Source: Paraniabella ginsengisoli | Lineage (GTDB): Bacteria; Bacteroidota; Bacteroidia; Chitinophagales; Chitinophagaceae | DNA: 64,000 nt | Assembly (NCBI RefSeq): GCF_022513635.1 | Contig: NZ_JAKWBL010000001.1 | Coordinates: forward strand, 248,001 to 312,000 | Direction: 5' to 3' | Shown: positions 38,262 through 45,800 of the stretch, one piece after another | How positions within the stretch are numbered: position 1 is the stretch's first letter | How the letters are laid out: each line of letters opens with the position of its first letter | Program-made: the position numbers and the translations under genes | The notes under the pieces: generated by a model | What the model saw: the letters and a program-made list of their open reading frames with translations, nothing else | What the model was told of the DNA's origin: nothing | The model's database searches: none

Positions 38262-38717
38262 TTAAACACCAAATTGAATTAAATGATGGTCCAGATGTTT
38301 CGAGAACATATTATTCCACTCCGTGATGGTTAATGGTCCAAACGAGTGTGATTCTTTGCCATCAAAGTGTTTTGAACCTAGCTGCTGTGTTCTTTGAAGG
38401 TTGTCTAAAAGCCGTTCCTTTTCTGCCTCAAAGTCTTTACGATCTGCAATAATAAAAGCCGGCGCTGTGCGCATATTTCGTTTATATGGCGTGTCATTTA
38501 CAACATTTGTTTTAACGAATTTTCGGAGTATCCATTTCATCAGGCCTTTCGGTTTTGAGTGTTTGCCAGTATCATATACCATTTCATAAGGTACATTAAC
38601 ATGAGCAAGCATTTGGTCAACATTCATCTTACCCCAAAGTGGTTTCGTTTCGGGTGTTAGTTTATTGATGCGTTCAATAAATGCCGCGACACCTTCGGCA
38701 GAAAACAAGTCAGTCAT
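38262..38717 (-). CDS. DUF1569 (DinB-like) protein
   Basis: A 151-residue cytoplasmic protein of the DUF1569 group, a helical-bundle family related to DinB/YfiT. Visible marks are the first helix and LWGKMNVDQMLAHVNVPYE (metal-ligand His), ESHSFGPLTITEWNNMFSKHLDHHLIQFG (two further His). The four-helix bundle with three His usually binds a divalent metal; some relatives are thiol-dependent transferases. Function here is unknown. The gene is intact and is followed after about 20 bases by the YCII gene, likely co-transcribed. Confidence 0.78.
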   Translation of the reverse strand: MTDLFSAEGVAAFIERINKLTPETKPLWGKMNVDQMLAHVNVPYEMVYDTGKHSKPKGLMKWILRKFVKTNVVNDTPYKRNMRTAPAFIIADRKDFEAEKERLLDNLQRTQQLGSKHFDGKESHSFGPLTITEWNNMFSKHLDHHLIQFGV

Positions 38718-38821
38718 ATTTAAATGGTTTAATGTAAATGTACAAAATATGAACTATGGATTATAATGTTAACAATACAATGCGCGACAAATAACATGCA
38801 CATCAGACATCCCACATTTTA

Positions 38822-38829
38822 CATCTTTG
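38822..38829 (+). promoter_or_regulatory. Probable -7 box CATCTTTG of the DUF1080 gene
   Basis: CATCTTTG at 38822-38829 is one mismatch from TAnnTTTG and lies about 55 bases before the start of the DUF1080 gene. Confidence 0.3.
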
Positions 38830-38884
38830 TCCATCACCTAAAACTTCGTATTTTAGTTGCTTCTCAACATTAAAATAAATTTAA

Positions 38885-39481
38885 ATGAAAAAAATCATTG
38901 CTTTCGCTTTCATTTTATTATCAACTCATGTGCTGCATGCACAGAAAATGGTAGCGCTTTTTAACGGCAAAAATCTTAGTGGCTGGACGGTACATGGTAC
39001 TGAAAAATGGTATGTGGAAAAAGGAGAATTGGTTTGCGAAAGTGGCCCGGATAAACAATATGGTTATCTGTCTACCGACAAAAAATATAAAAATTTTGAA
39101 CTTAACTTAAAGTTTAAACAAGAAGCTGATGGAAATAGCGGCGTTTTTATCCGCTCATCCATTGAGGGCGTAAAAATAAGTGGCTGGCAGGTTGAGGTAG
39201 CTCCGATCAATAAAAATACCGGCGGCATCTATGAATCTTACGGACGTGGATGGTTGATAAAGCCTAAACCTGAAGATGAAAAACATCTGAAAGTAGGAAA
39301 ATGGAATACAATGAAAATAAGGGTGGTAAATGATCAGGTTACTACCTGGTTGAATGGCCATCAAATGGTAGATTTTTCCGATAGTAAAATCGGTGCTGCC
39401 AATGGCTTTATTGCCTTGCAGATCCACGATGGTGGTGGAATTAAAGTAAAATGGAAAGATATTATTTTGAAGGAGCTCTAA
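38885..39481 (+). CDS. Secreted DUF1080 (3-keto-disaccharide hydrolase-like) protein
   Basis: A 198-residue exported protein with signal peptide (cleavage near LHA-QK) and one DUF1080 domain, a concanavalin-like jelly roll. Typical segments are VALFNGKNLSGW, KWYVEKGELVCESG, FELNLKFKQEADGNSGVFIRS, GWQVEV and FIALQIHDGG. The family includes enzymes that hydrolyse 3-keto-glycosides and many lectin-like proteins in Bacteroidota and Planctomycetes. The substrate here is unknown. The gene is intact and stands alone, with repeat sequence after it. Confidence 0.85.
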   Translation: MKKIIAFAFILLSTHVLHAQKMVALFNGKNLSGWTVHGTEKWYVEKGELVCESGPDKQYGYLSTDKKYKNFELNLKFKQEADGNSGVFIRSSIEGVKISGWQVEVAPINKNTGGIYESYGRGWLIKPKPEDEKHLKVGKWNTMKIRVVNDQVTTWLNGHQMVDFSDSKIGAANGFIALQIHDGGGIKVKWKDIILKEL

Positions 39482-39485
39482 GGAC

Positions 39486-39591
39486 TACAGTTGACGAATA
39501 ATAGTAGTTCACAGATGACAGATGATAGTTTGACAGAAATATGGGTTTGTAAAAAACTCTTTCATCTGCCATCTTTCAACTGTCATCTCTT
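39486..39591. repeat. ACAGATGACAGATGA / CAACTGTCATC repeats
   Basis: CACAGATGACAGATGATAGTTTGACAG at about 39511 and, inverted, CATCTGCCATCTTTCAACTGTCATC at about 39565. Similar words occur at 11314 (CAACTGTCATCCGTCATCTG) and 25219 (TCAACTGTCATCCGACATTTG). The block fills the space between the convergent DUF1080 gene and the lolE-like gene. Confidence 0.5.
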
Positions 39592-39592
39592 T

Positions 39593-40827
39593 TTATCTAA
39601 AATGTATTGCTTTAACCGGTTGAATTTTTTTAACGATGTAGGAAGGGATGAGTAACACCATCATGCAAATAACGAAAGTTGTAAGGCAGATAAATAATAC
39701 CTCCCATGCAGTTATTTGCACTGCCGCTCTATCCATATAATACGCTTCTTCATCCAGCTTAATAAAGCCGGTTTTTATCTGCGCATATAGAATTGCCAGG
39801 CCAATAGCTGCGCCGATTAGAATACCACGCAAGGCAATAATCAAACTATGGCGCAGAAATATTTTTGTACAGCCCAGTCTGATGCACCAATTGCTTTTAA
39901 TACACCAACCATACGCATACGCTCCAGCACCAAAATTATAAGGCAGGTAATTAAATTTATCACAGCTACCACAATCATAATTCCGATCAAAACATTCCTG
40001 GTGGTATCCTGCATATTTAACCAGTCGAATATATTTGGAATATAATCTTTAATATTTTGAACGCTCCAGTCTTCATCAAAACCAGGTAATGTTGCCAATA
40101 CCTGCGTTGTAGTGTCAGCTTTTTTATAATCGTTCAACACAACTTCATAACCACCAATCTGGTTATTTTGCCAGTCATTTAATCTTCTGATCAACTGAAT
40201 ATCGCCTATCGCAAACGAATTGTCAAAATCCCCGATACCGGTTTTGAAAATACCTTTAATGGTAAGTCTGTCTGGCCTTTTGGAGCCATCGGGACGTATA
40301 AAGTAAATTAAAACCCGGTCATTCAGCTTTAACTTAAGTTCGGTTGCCGTTTTTTTAGATATCATAATATCACGACTGTAACTGCTGTCGTTGAAAGCTA
40401 TAAAACTTCCCTCCACTATAAATTCCTTTAAATAATTGGAGTCATAAGTTTTATCCAATCCTTTTACTAAAATGCCTTGTAAATCGTCTTTGGTTTTTAA
40501 AATGGCATAGCGCGTAGCAAAAGGGTAAATTGCTTTTACCTCGGGCCTGGCTTTTATTTCGTTTACAATTTCTGAATTGTTAATGATCGGTATTTCTTCT
40601 GTGATCAAAGAAGAATAGGGTAGTGCTTCCTGAATACGAAGATGCCCCCAAAAGCTAAATACTTTTTCGCTTACCTTTTGCTGAAAGCCATTGGCGAAGG
40701 CCAATGTAATGATCATTGCGGCCACGCTAATTACTGTGGCGACAATAGAAAGCCTGATAATAAACCTTGAAAAGGAACGATTCTGATTAAATGCTATCCG
40801 GTTGGCTATGAATGTTGAGATGCGCAA
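39593..40827 (-). CDS. Lipoprotein-releasing ABC permease, LolC/LolE type (one frameshift)
   Basis: A permease of about 411 residues with the FtsX/LolE plan: a first membrane helix (FIIRLSIVATVISVAAMIITLAFANGF), a large periplasmic domain, then three C-terminal helices. The conserved C-terminal part reads LERMRMVGVLKAIGASDWAVQK. The frame breaks at 39862-39866 (A5 on the coding strand; six gives VQKIFLRHSLIIALRGILIG), and the last helices follow to 39593 with QPVKAIHFR, as in family members. With an ATPase it would move lipoproteins out of the inner membrane toward the outer membrane. No lolD is adjacent. Confidence 0.88.
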
Positions 40828-40928
40828 TGGGTGTGAAGTTGAGAAAAAATTAATAAGTTAAAGGTTGAAAAGTAAATAGCGAGTGAGGGATTTCCTACTC
40901 GCTACTTGCTTTTCCCTATTTCTTAAGT

Positions 40929-41582
40929 CTACTGCGTTTTCTTAGCATCTTCTAAAAACTTTGCAAGGCCAATATCTGTTAACGGGTGTTTTAATAAACC
41001 TAAAATCGGCTCCAGCGGACAAGTGCAAACATCAGCACCAGCTTCCGCGCAGCGAATAATATGGTTAGCGCTACGGATTGACGCTGCTAAAATTTCTGTT
41101 TTAAAACCCTGAATATTGTAGATATGAGAGATCTGTTCGATCAACTGTACGCCATCCCAACCGCTATCATCAATGCGGCCGATAAAAGGGGATACATATT
41201 TGGCGCCAGCTTTAGCAGCCAGTATCGCCTGGCCGGCACTAAATACCAGGGTGCAATTGGTTTTGATACCATTGTCTGTAAACCACTTAATAGCTTTTAC
41301 ACCCTCTTTGATCATCGGCACTTTTACTACAATATTTGGATGCAGTGCCGCCAGTTTTTTACCTTCTTCTACAATTCCATTAAAGTCGGTGCTAATTACT
41401 TCTGCACTAATATCTCCATTTACAATCTCGCAAATGTCTACATAGTGTTTCATAATAGCATCTTGGCCTTTAATGCCTTCCTTGGCCATAAGCGATGGAT
41501 TTGTGGTAACTCCATCCAATATACCCATATCATTGGCTTCTTTGATCTGATCCAGATTTGCGGTGTCGATAAAAAATTTCAT
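40929..41582 (-). CDS. Transaldolase / fructose-6-phosphate aldolase family protein
   Basis: A 217-residue small-type transaldolase (TalC/FSA group). The Schiff-base lysine is Lys87 in NIVVKVPM. Other family marks are MKFFIDTANLDQI, DGVTTNPSLMAKEG, CTLVFSAGQAILAAKAGA and SPFIGRIDDSG. It transfers dihydroxyacetone units in the non-oxidative pentose phosphate pathway, or acts as a fructose-6-P aldolase; the two cannot be separated by eye. The start at 41582 gives the family N-terminus exactly. The gene is intact. Confidence 0.92.
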   Translation of the reverse strand: MKFFIDTANLDQIKEANDMGILDGVTTNPSLMAKEGIKGQDAIMKHYVDICEIVNGDISAEVISTDFNGIVEEGKKLAALHPNIVVKVPMIKEGVKAIKWFTDNGIKTNCTLVFSAGQAILAAKAGAKYVSPFIGRIDDSGWDGVQLIEQISHIYNIQGFKTEILAASIRSANHIIRCAEAGADVCTCPLEPILGLLKHPLTDIGLAKFLEDAKKTQ

Positions 41583-41611
41583 GTGTTATTTTTTTACGAG
41601 TTTTTGATTGT

Positions 41612-41700
41612 TGTACCAGCTATACAATATGTGGCATCGGTATTGCGTCGCAAGCACTTCATCTGTGGTACTTGTGGCAACATGCCAATAGCGTTATGCT
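41612..41700. repeat. TTGCGTCGCA repeat, copy D
   Basis: TTGTACCAGC, then ATATGTGGCATCGGTATTGCGTCGCAAGCACTTCATC. Copies A, D and E carry GGCATC on the left, and D and E share CTTCATC on the right. It lies between ffs and the transaldolase gene. Confidence 0.5.
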
Positions 41701-41751
41701 AAAGTAGTATAATAAAAGCTAAATGAAGAAGACGGGAGAAGAAATAAAAAA

Positions 41752-41844
41752 GCAGGCTACTCATATCGCGCCGCTACAACCGTCTATCCTTGCTGCCTTC
41801 CGGCCCTGGGGAGTTTCAACAGGAGCTGGCCGTATGAGACCTGC
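41752..41844 (-). ncRNA. ffs: Signal recognition particle RNA (small, 4.5S type)
   Basis: Read on the minus strand this contains the invariant SRP domain IV: CCCCAGGGCCGGAAGGCAGC then AAGGATAG, with the GGAA tetraloop and the asymmetric internal loop bound by Ffh. The ends pair (GCAGG-TCTCATA with TATGAG-TAG-CCTGC), closing one long hairpin of about 93 bases, as in bacteria with the short SRP RNA. A T run follows the 3' end (CCTGCTTTTTTATTTC), a plausible terminator. A TATATTTG box lies six bases upstream. The RNA scaffolds Ffh for co-translational targeting of membrane and secreted proteins. Confidence 0.93.
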
Positions 41845-41849
41845 AACTG

Positions 41850-41857
41850 CAAATATA
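41850..41857 (-). promoter_or_regulatory. -7 box TATATTTG of ffs
   Basis: The minus strand reads TATATTTGCAG, an exact TAnnTTTG match, placing the transcription start at about the first paired base of the SRP RNA. Confidence 0.6.
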
Positions 41858-41864
41858 GAGGTTT

Positions 41865-42742
41865 TTATTCAATAACAGTATTGTATTCTTCTTTCCATTC
41901 ATGTTTCCATCTTCTGTGGCTCCACAACCACATATCGGGATTGGCTTTGATTATGCTTTCGAGATAGTCAACAAATTGCTGTGTCAGTGCTATTTCATTT
42001 CTTTCTTTAGGAAATTCTTCAGCAAGGGTAAAGCTAACATGGTAATAGCCCCTTTTTGGGCGGCTTATAAAAGCAAAAATTACAACCGTATTGTTGCTAA
42101 TGGCATTTTTTGCAGGCCCCATTACAAAGGCTGTTTTGCGATCAAAAAAATCAAACCATTTAGCCTTGTCAATCCTGCCCGGACTTTGATCTGCTACCAA
42201 TCCCAAACAATATTGTGTATTTCGGTGCGGCAAAAATTCCTGGGTCATTTTGTGAGCACTTAGTAGTACGGTACCACTTCTGGATCTTATCTTTTAAAAA
42301 GACGATCAAAAGTTTTATTAGCCAACGGCATATAAACACCTAAAAATTTATACCTAAATTGTTTAACGGCTGCAACATTTCCCCATTCCCAATTAAAATT
42401 ATGACCCAAATGTAGTTGTACCGAGCGGCCTTCATCATAATATTTATTAACCACCTGCCAGTTGCCGGTAAACCGTTTTTCAAAAAAAGAATCAGGGGCT
42501 GATAATAGTTTAATGGTCTCGATTAAAGAGTCAATAAACTTATGATAGAAGTTTTTGGCAATGCGGATACGTTCTTTTTCTGTTTTTTTGGGAAAAGCAA
42601 TAGCAAGGTTTCCCAATACCACTTTCTTCCGATAGCCAAAAACGTAGTAAATAAGAAAATAAAATCCGTCAGAAATAAGATATAGCAACCACAATGGAAG
42701 CAGAGAACATAAGTATAAAAAACCGTAGATAATATAGTACAT
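41865..42742 (-). CDS. Lipid A / lysophospholipid acyltransferase (LpxL/HtrB family; one frameshift)
   Basis: A protein of about 293 residues of the LpxL group, which adds secondary acyl chains to lipid A at the inner membrane. The N-terminal hydrophobic anchor (MYYIIYGFLYLCSLLPLWLL) is followed by the catalytic His-X4-Glu in HNFNWEWGN. The C-terminal half has GLVADQSPG and FAFISRPKRGYY. The frame breaks at 42292-42295 (A4 on the coding strand; five gives LFKKIRSRSGTVLLSAHKMTQEF), joining the two parts into normal length. Its last codons are just upstream of the ffs promoter. Repeat sequence separates it from nadB. Confidence 0.87.
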
Positions 42743-42838
42743 GAGATTAGTTCATGGTTCATGGTTTATGGTTCATGGAAAAGCAAAGTGTGTAGTTTGT
42801 TTCTGCTATTAACGATGAACTATCAACCATGAACCTAT
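42742..42838. repeat. GTTCATGG ladder with inverted partner
   Basis: TAGTTCATGGTTCATGGTTTATGGTTCATGG at 42749-42779 and, about 30 bases on, GATGAACTATCAACCATGAACC. The second part is an imperfect reverse complement of the first. It shares words with the element at 24699-24748 and fills the whole nadB-lpxL interval. Confidence 0.55.
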
Positions 42839-44458
42839 TTACAACACAGTATTCTGCAATAATTCACTTTTATTCGGATAATCAGTATTAAAATTAAGGC
42901 CACGGCTTTCTTTACGAAAACTCGATCCTTTCACAATTAAATAGCCAACTGTTATCAGGTTGCGAAGTTCGAGAATATTAGGCGAAAGTGTACTGGTTTT
43001 ATAAAGTTGTTCGGTTTCTTCCCAAAGTAGATCTAACCGGCGGCTGGCGCGCTTTAACCTTATATTATTCCGAACAATACCTACATAATCGCTCATCACC
43101 TGCTGTGTTTCCTTCAAACTTTGTGTAATAAGAATCAGCTCTTTTGGTGTGCTGGTTCCCAAAGCATTCCATTCGGGAATGTTCAGTTTGAAAGTGGGAT
43201 GTTCCGGCAATTCATCGTTATCAACTTTTTCCGAAACATGCACAAAACATCGATGCGCAAAAACCATAGCTTCTAATAAAGAGTTGCTGGCTAAGCGATT
43301 GGCTCCATGTAAACCGGTGCTGCTGCATTCCCCAACAGCATAAAGATTTCTAATTGAAGTTAACCCCCATTCATTTACTTTAATGCCGCCACAACTATAA
43401 TGCGCAGCCGGCGCAACAGGTATCATGTCTTTAGTAATATCAACGCCCACACTTTTACATTTTTCATAAATATTAGGAAAATGTTCAACAAATTTTTCTG
43501 TATCAAAATGCCTGCAATCCAGCCATACATGCTCGGTTCCGGTTATCTTCATTTCGTTATCAATAGCCCGGGCAACAATGTCGCGTGGGGCAAGGTCTTT
43601 GCGATCATCATAGCGTTCCATAAATGCTTCGCCGTTTTTATTGCGAAGGATACCGCCGTCACCACGCACCGCTTCGGTAATTAAAAATGCCTGTCCACGC
43701 AAACCCGGTTCATACAATGCAGTAGGATGAAACTGTATGAACTCCATGTTTTCGATCCGGCCTTTCGCCCGGTATACCATTGCCACGCCGTCTCCGGTAG
43801 CAATGCCAGGATTGGTAGTGGTACGATATACCTGTCCGTTTCCGCCGCTGGCCAGGTAAGTTGTTTTGGCTAAAATCGTTTCAATTTCATTGGTATGAAG
43901 ATTCAATGCATACACGCCATAACATTCAATATCCGGTGTAGACTTAGTAATCAAATAACCCAAATGATGCTGAGTAATAATGTCAACCACAAAGCAATGC
44001 TTAATAATTTCAATATTCTTCAATCCCGCAACTGCATCCAGCAGTGTTCGCTCCATTTCCCAGCCCGTAATGTCTTTATGATGTATAACCCGAAACTCAC
44101 TGTGGCCGCCTTCTTTGCCTAATTTATATTCGCCACTTTTTTCTTTATCGAAGTTCGCGCCCAGGTCAATCAATTCCTGCACACGTGCAGGCCCGTCCTT
44201 TACAACTATCTCTACAACTTCTTTATTGCACAAACCATCGCCAGCAATCAATGTATCTTCAATATGCTTTTCAAAACTGTCTTTTTCCAGGTCATTCACA
44301 ACGGCTACACCGCCCTGTGCGTATTTTGTGTTAGTTTCATCAGCCGCGGCCTTGGTAATTACCAAAACTTTTTTCTCTGGATATTTTTCAGCCATTTTAT
44401 AGGCATAAGTAAGTCCGGCAATGCCCGTACCAATCACTAAAAAGTCTACTTGTTGCAT
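42839..44458 (-). CDS. nadB: L-aspartate oxidase NadB
   Basis: NadB is a flavoprotein that oxidises L-aspartate to iminoaspartate, the first step of bacterial NAD synthesis. The 539-residue product has the FAD-binding start DFLVIGTGIAGLTYA, TKYAQGGVA, the succinate-dehydrogenase-like REGGHS-type motif (KEGGHSEFRVIHHKDITG), FIQFHPTAL, SCGGIKV and AVGECSSTGLHGANRLASNSLLEA. The C-terminal helical domain (LKRASRRLDLLWEETE) is complete. The gene is intact despite its length. The other de novo NAD genes, nadA and nadC, are not in the window. Confidence 0.96.
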   Translation of the reverse strand: MQQVDFLVIGTGIAGLTYAYKMAEKYPEKKVLVITKAAADETNTKYAQGGVAVVNDLEKDSFEKHIEDTLIAGDGLCNKEVVEIVVKDGPARVQELIDLGANFDKEKSGEYKLGKEGGHSEFRVIHHKDITGWEMERTLLDAVAGLKNIEIIKHCFVVDIITQHHLGYLITKSTPDIECYGVYALNLHTNEIETILAKTTYLASGGNGQVYRTTTNPGIATGDGVAMVYRAKGRIENMEFIQFHPTALYEPGLRGQAFLITEAVRGDGGILRNKNGEAFMERYDDRKDLAPRDIVARAIDNEMKITGTEHVWLDCRHFDTEKFVEHFPNIYEKCKSVGVDITKDMIPVAPAAHYSCGGIKVNEWGLTSIRNLYAVGECSSTGLHGANRLASNSLLEAMVFAHRCFVHVSEKVDNDELPEHPTFKLNIPEWNALGTSTPKELILITQSLKETQQVMSDYVGIVRNNIRLKRASRRLDLLWEETEQLYKTSTLSPNILELRNLITVGYLIVKGSSFRKESRGLNFNTDYPNKSELLQNTVL

Positions 44459-44489
44459 TTGATCTGTATAATTTTATGAACCAGGCTTT

Positions 44490-44532
44490 TGTGCAATTGG
44501 CATCTTCGTTGCGTCGCACTCTTCATCGTCCC
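44490..44532. repeat. TTGCGTCGCA repeat, copy E
   Basis: TGCAATTGGCATCTTCGTTGCGTCGCACTCTTCATCGTCC, close to copies B and D. It lies between nadB and the upstream methyltransferase gene, both on the minus strand. Confidence 0.5.
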
Positions 44533-44610
44533 GATTAAGTAGCATCAAACTTACATGAATTTTTTCAACCATAAATTGTTATAAAATCAGGGCACTCATA
44601 AACTATGAAA

Positions 44611-44706
44611 TCAATGCCACGAATGATGCAATTGCAATTTGCATCTGCCCTTCTTGGTATGTTTTAATATCGAGTACCCTCAATATTTATTCGTGCATTC
44701 GTGGCA
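44611..44706. repeat. Inverted repeat ATGCCACGAATG ... CATTCGTGGCAT
   Basis: Two exact 12-base arms about 70 bases apart sit just after the stop of the methyltransferase gene. A direct duplication (ATTCGTGCATTCGTGGC) is present at the right arm. There is no coding pattern inside. Confidence 0.5.
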
Positions 44707-44713
44707 TAAAAAT

Positions 44714-45334
44714 TTATCCGTTCTGCAAAACAAATACGCTCACTCCTGTTTCACTATTTTCTAGTATGATGCTGCAATTCCATTGCTTTATACAATAGGG
44801 AAGCAGGCTGTTTATAAATTGCCTTGCTACTAAACGTTGGGGCGTACTTATGATAACTGTAATCTTATTTTTCAAATAGTTAATAAGAACATCCTCTAAT
44901 TCTTTAAACACGGCAGGTTCGTAGTTTACATCACTTAACAACAAAACGTCAAGCGGTTGCTCCGGCGAAATATCTTTCCAGTTTAAAGTTTTTGCTTGTA
45001 CGTTCGTCAGCTTTAAATATGCTGCCGATTTACGCACAATATCTTCTGCCAATGGTTCTTTATCTGTAATTGTTACAGTCTCCGCGTATGGCGCGCTATA
45101 AATGCCGGGTAATCCTAATCCTGCTGCAAGCTCTAATATTTTTTTGCCTGCAATATATTTTAGGTTTTGTTTTAAAAACTTACAAAGACCTACTGAGGCA
45201 GGCCAAATGCGCGCCCAATAGGCTGCATTTGTATTATCCTTATAAAACTGTTGAATATAGCTTTGGTCTGGTATATATATTTCCTGTTCAACATCATCGA
45301 TAGAATAGGATTGCAGGATAAGCGGAAATGTCAT
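44714..45334 (-). CDS. SAM-dependent methyltransferase, METTL21/Nnt1-like
   Basis: A cytoplasmic class I methyltransferase of about 206 residues. The SAM-binding motif I is KILELAAGLGLPGIYSA, preceded by NAAYWARIWPASVGLCKFL. Motif II is VTITDKEPLAED and the post-II segment LDVLLLSDVNYEP, the D-x-x-Y type of the METTL21/Nnt1 protein-lysine methyltransferase group. The target is unknown. I chose the ATG at 45334 (MTFPLILQSY); a longer TTG-start frame begins inside a promoter-like CATCTTTG (45341-45348). The gene is intact, with about 255 bases of repeat-rich sequence before nadB. Confidence 0.75.
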   Translation of the reverse strand: MTFPLILQSYSIDDVEQEIYIPDQSYIQQFYKDNTNAAYWARIWPASVGLCKFLKQNLKYIAGKKILELAAGLGLPGIYSAPYAETVTITDKEPLAEDIVRKSAAYLKLTNVQAKTLNWKDISPEQPLDVLLLSDVNYEPAVFKELEDVLINYLKNKITVIISTPQRLVARQFINSLLPYCIKQWNCSIILENSETGVSVFVLQNG

Positions 45335-45340
45335 AACATG

Positions 45341-45348
45341 CAAAGATG
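45341..45348 (-). promoter_or_regulatory. Probable -7 box CATCTTTG of the METTL21-like methyltransferase gene
   Basis: The minus strand reads CATCTTTGCATG six bases before the ATG at 45334, one mismatch from TAnnTTTG. The position predicts a nearly leaderless mRNA and argues against the longer TTG-start frame. Confidence 0.4.
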
Positions 45349-45800
45349 GTGAATGGCTAATAGATTGGGTGGATTTGTTATAAAGTTTAGATAGAGATGA
45401 TGCTATATTAGTGTGTCACAAAAAAGGCTACTCTTTCGAATAGCCACTTTTGGATAGGATAAGATAACCTGGTTAAGGTTTATTTCTTGGTAGCAACGGT
45501 CACTCATGTAAAACACGGAGTAGTGTTCATTTATGAATGCAAATTTTTGGAAAAATGATGAGCAATTAAAAGAACTAGCTCTTTTTTCGATGGATGTGTC
45601 TTTATCGCCAATGAACGGCCTCTTTTACTCTTTGAAAAAAGTGCTAAAATGAGTTTTTACGGAAGGGTAATTGTTACGCGGTTTGGCCAACAATGCTGTT
45701 GCAGATTATGTAGGTTGAATTATGCACAACAGCACAAGCGATCCGCCAGCTGGCGGAAAGGAAGATGAGTAACATTCCTCAGCCGATGCATAAAAAAATC
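45349..45800. other. Gene-poor stretch downstream of ispG
   Basis: About 450 bases without a convincing gene. It holds a minus-strand terminator at 45420-45445; an isolated plus-strand frame at 45535-45651 of 38 codons (MNANFWKNDEQLKELALF...) with no recognisable pattern or promoter; and a perfect 16-base palindrome (TCCGCCAGCTGGCGGA, 45742-45757). The long distance between ispG and the terminator suggests a long 3' UTR or an untranslated RNA. Confidence 0.35.
45420..45445 (-). terminator. Minus-strand hairpin terminator
   Basis: On the minus strand GGCTATTC-gaaa-GAGTAGCC forms a stem with one mismatch followed by six T. It would end transcripts coming from ispG, about 360 bases upstream. 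Confidence 0.6.

Noticed and set aside
41124..41702. Long plus-strand frame over the transaldolase gene
   Set aside because: It is antisense to an intact conserved gene; its length reflects the codon bias of the real gene.
42742..42838. CRISPR-like array in the GTTCATGG ladder
   Set aside because: The units are about eight bases, directly adjacent, with no spacers and no cas genes in the window.
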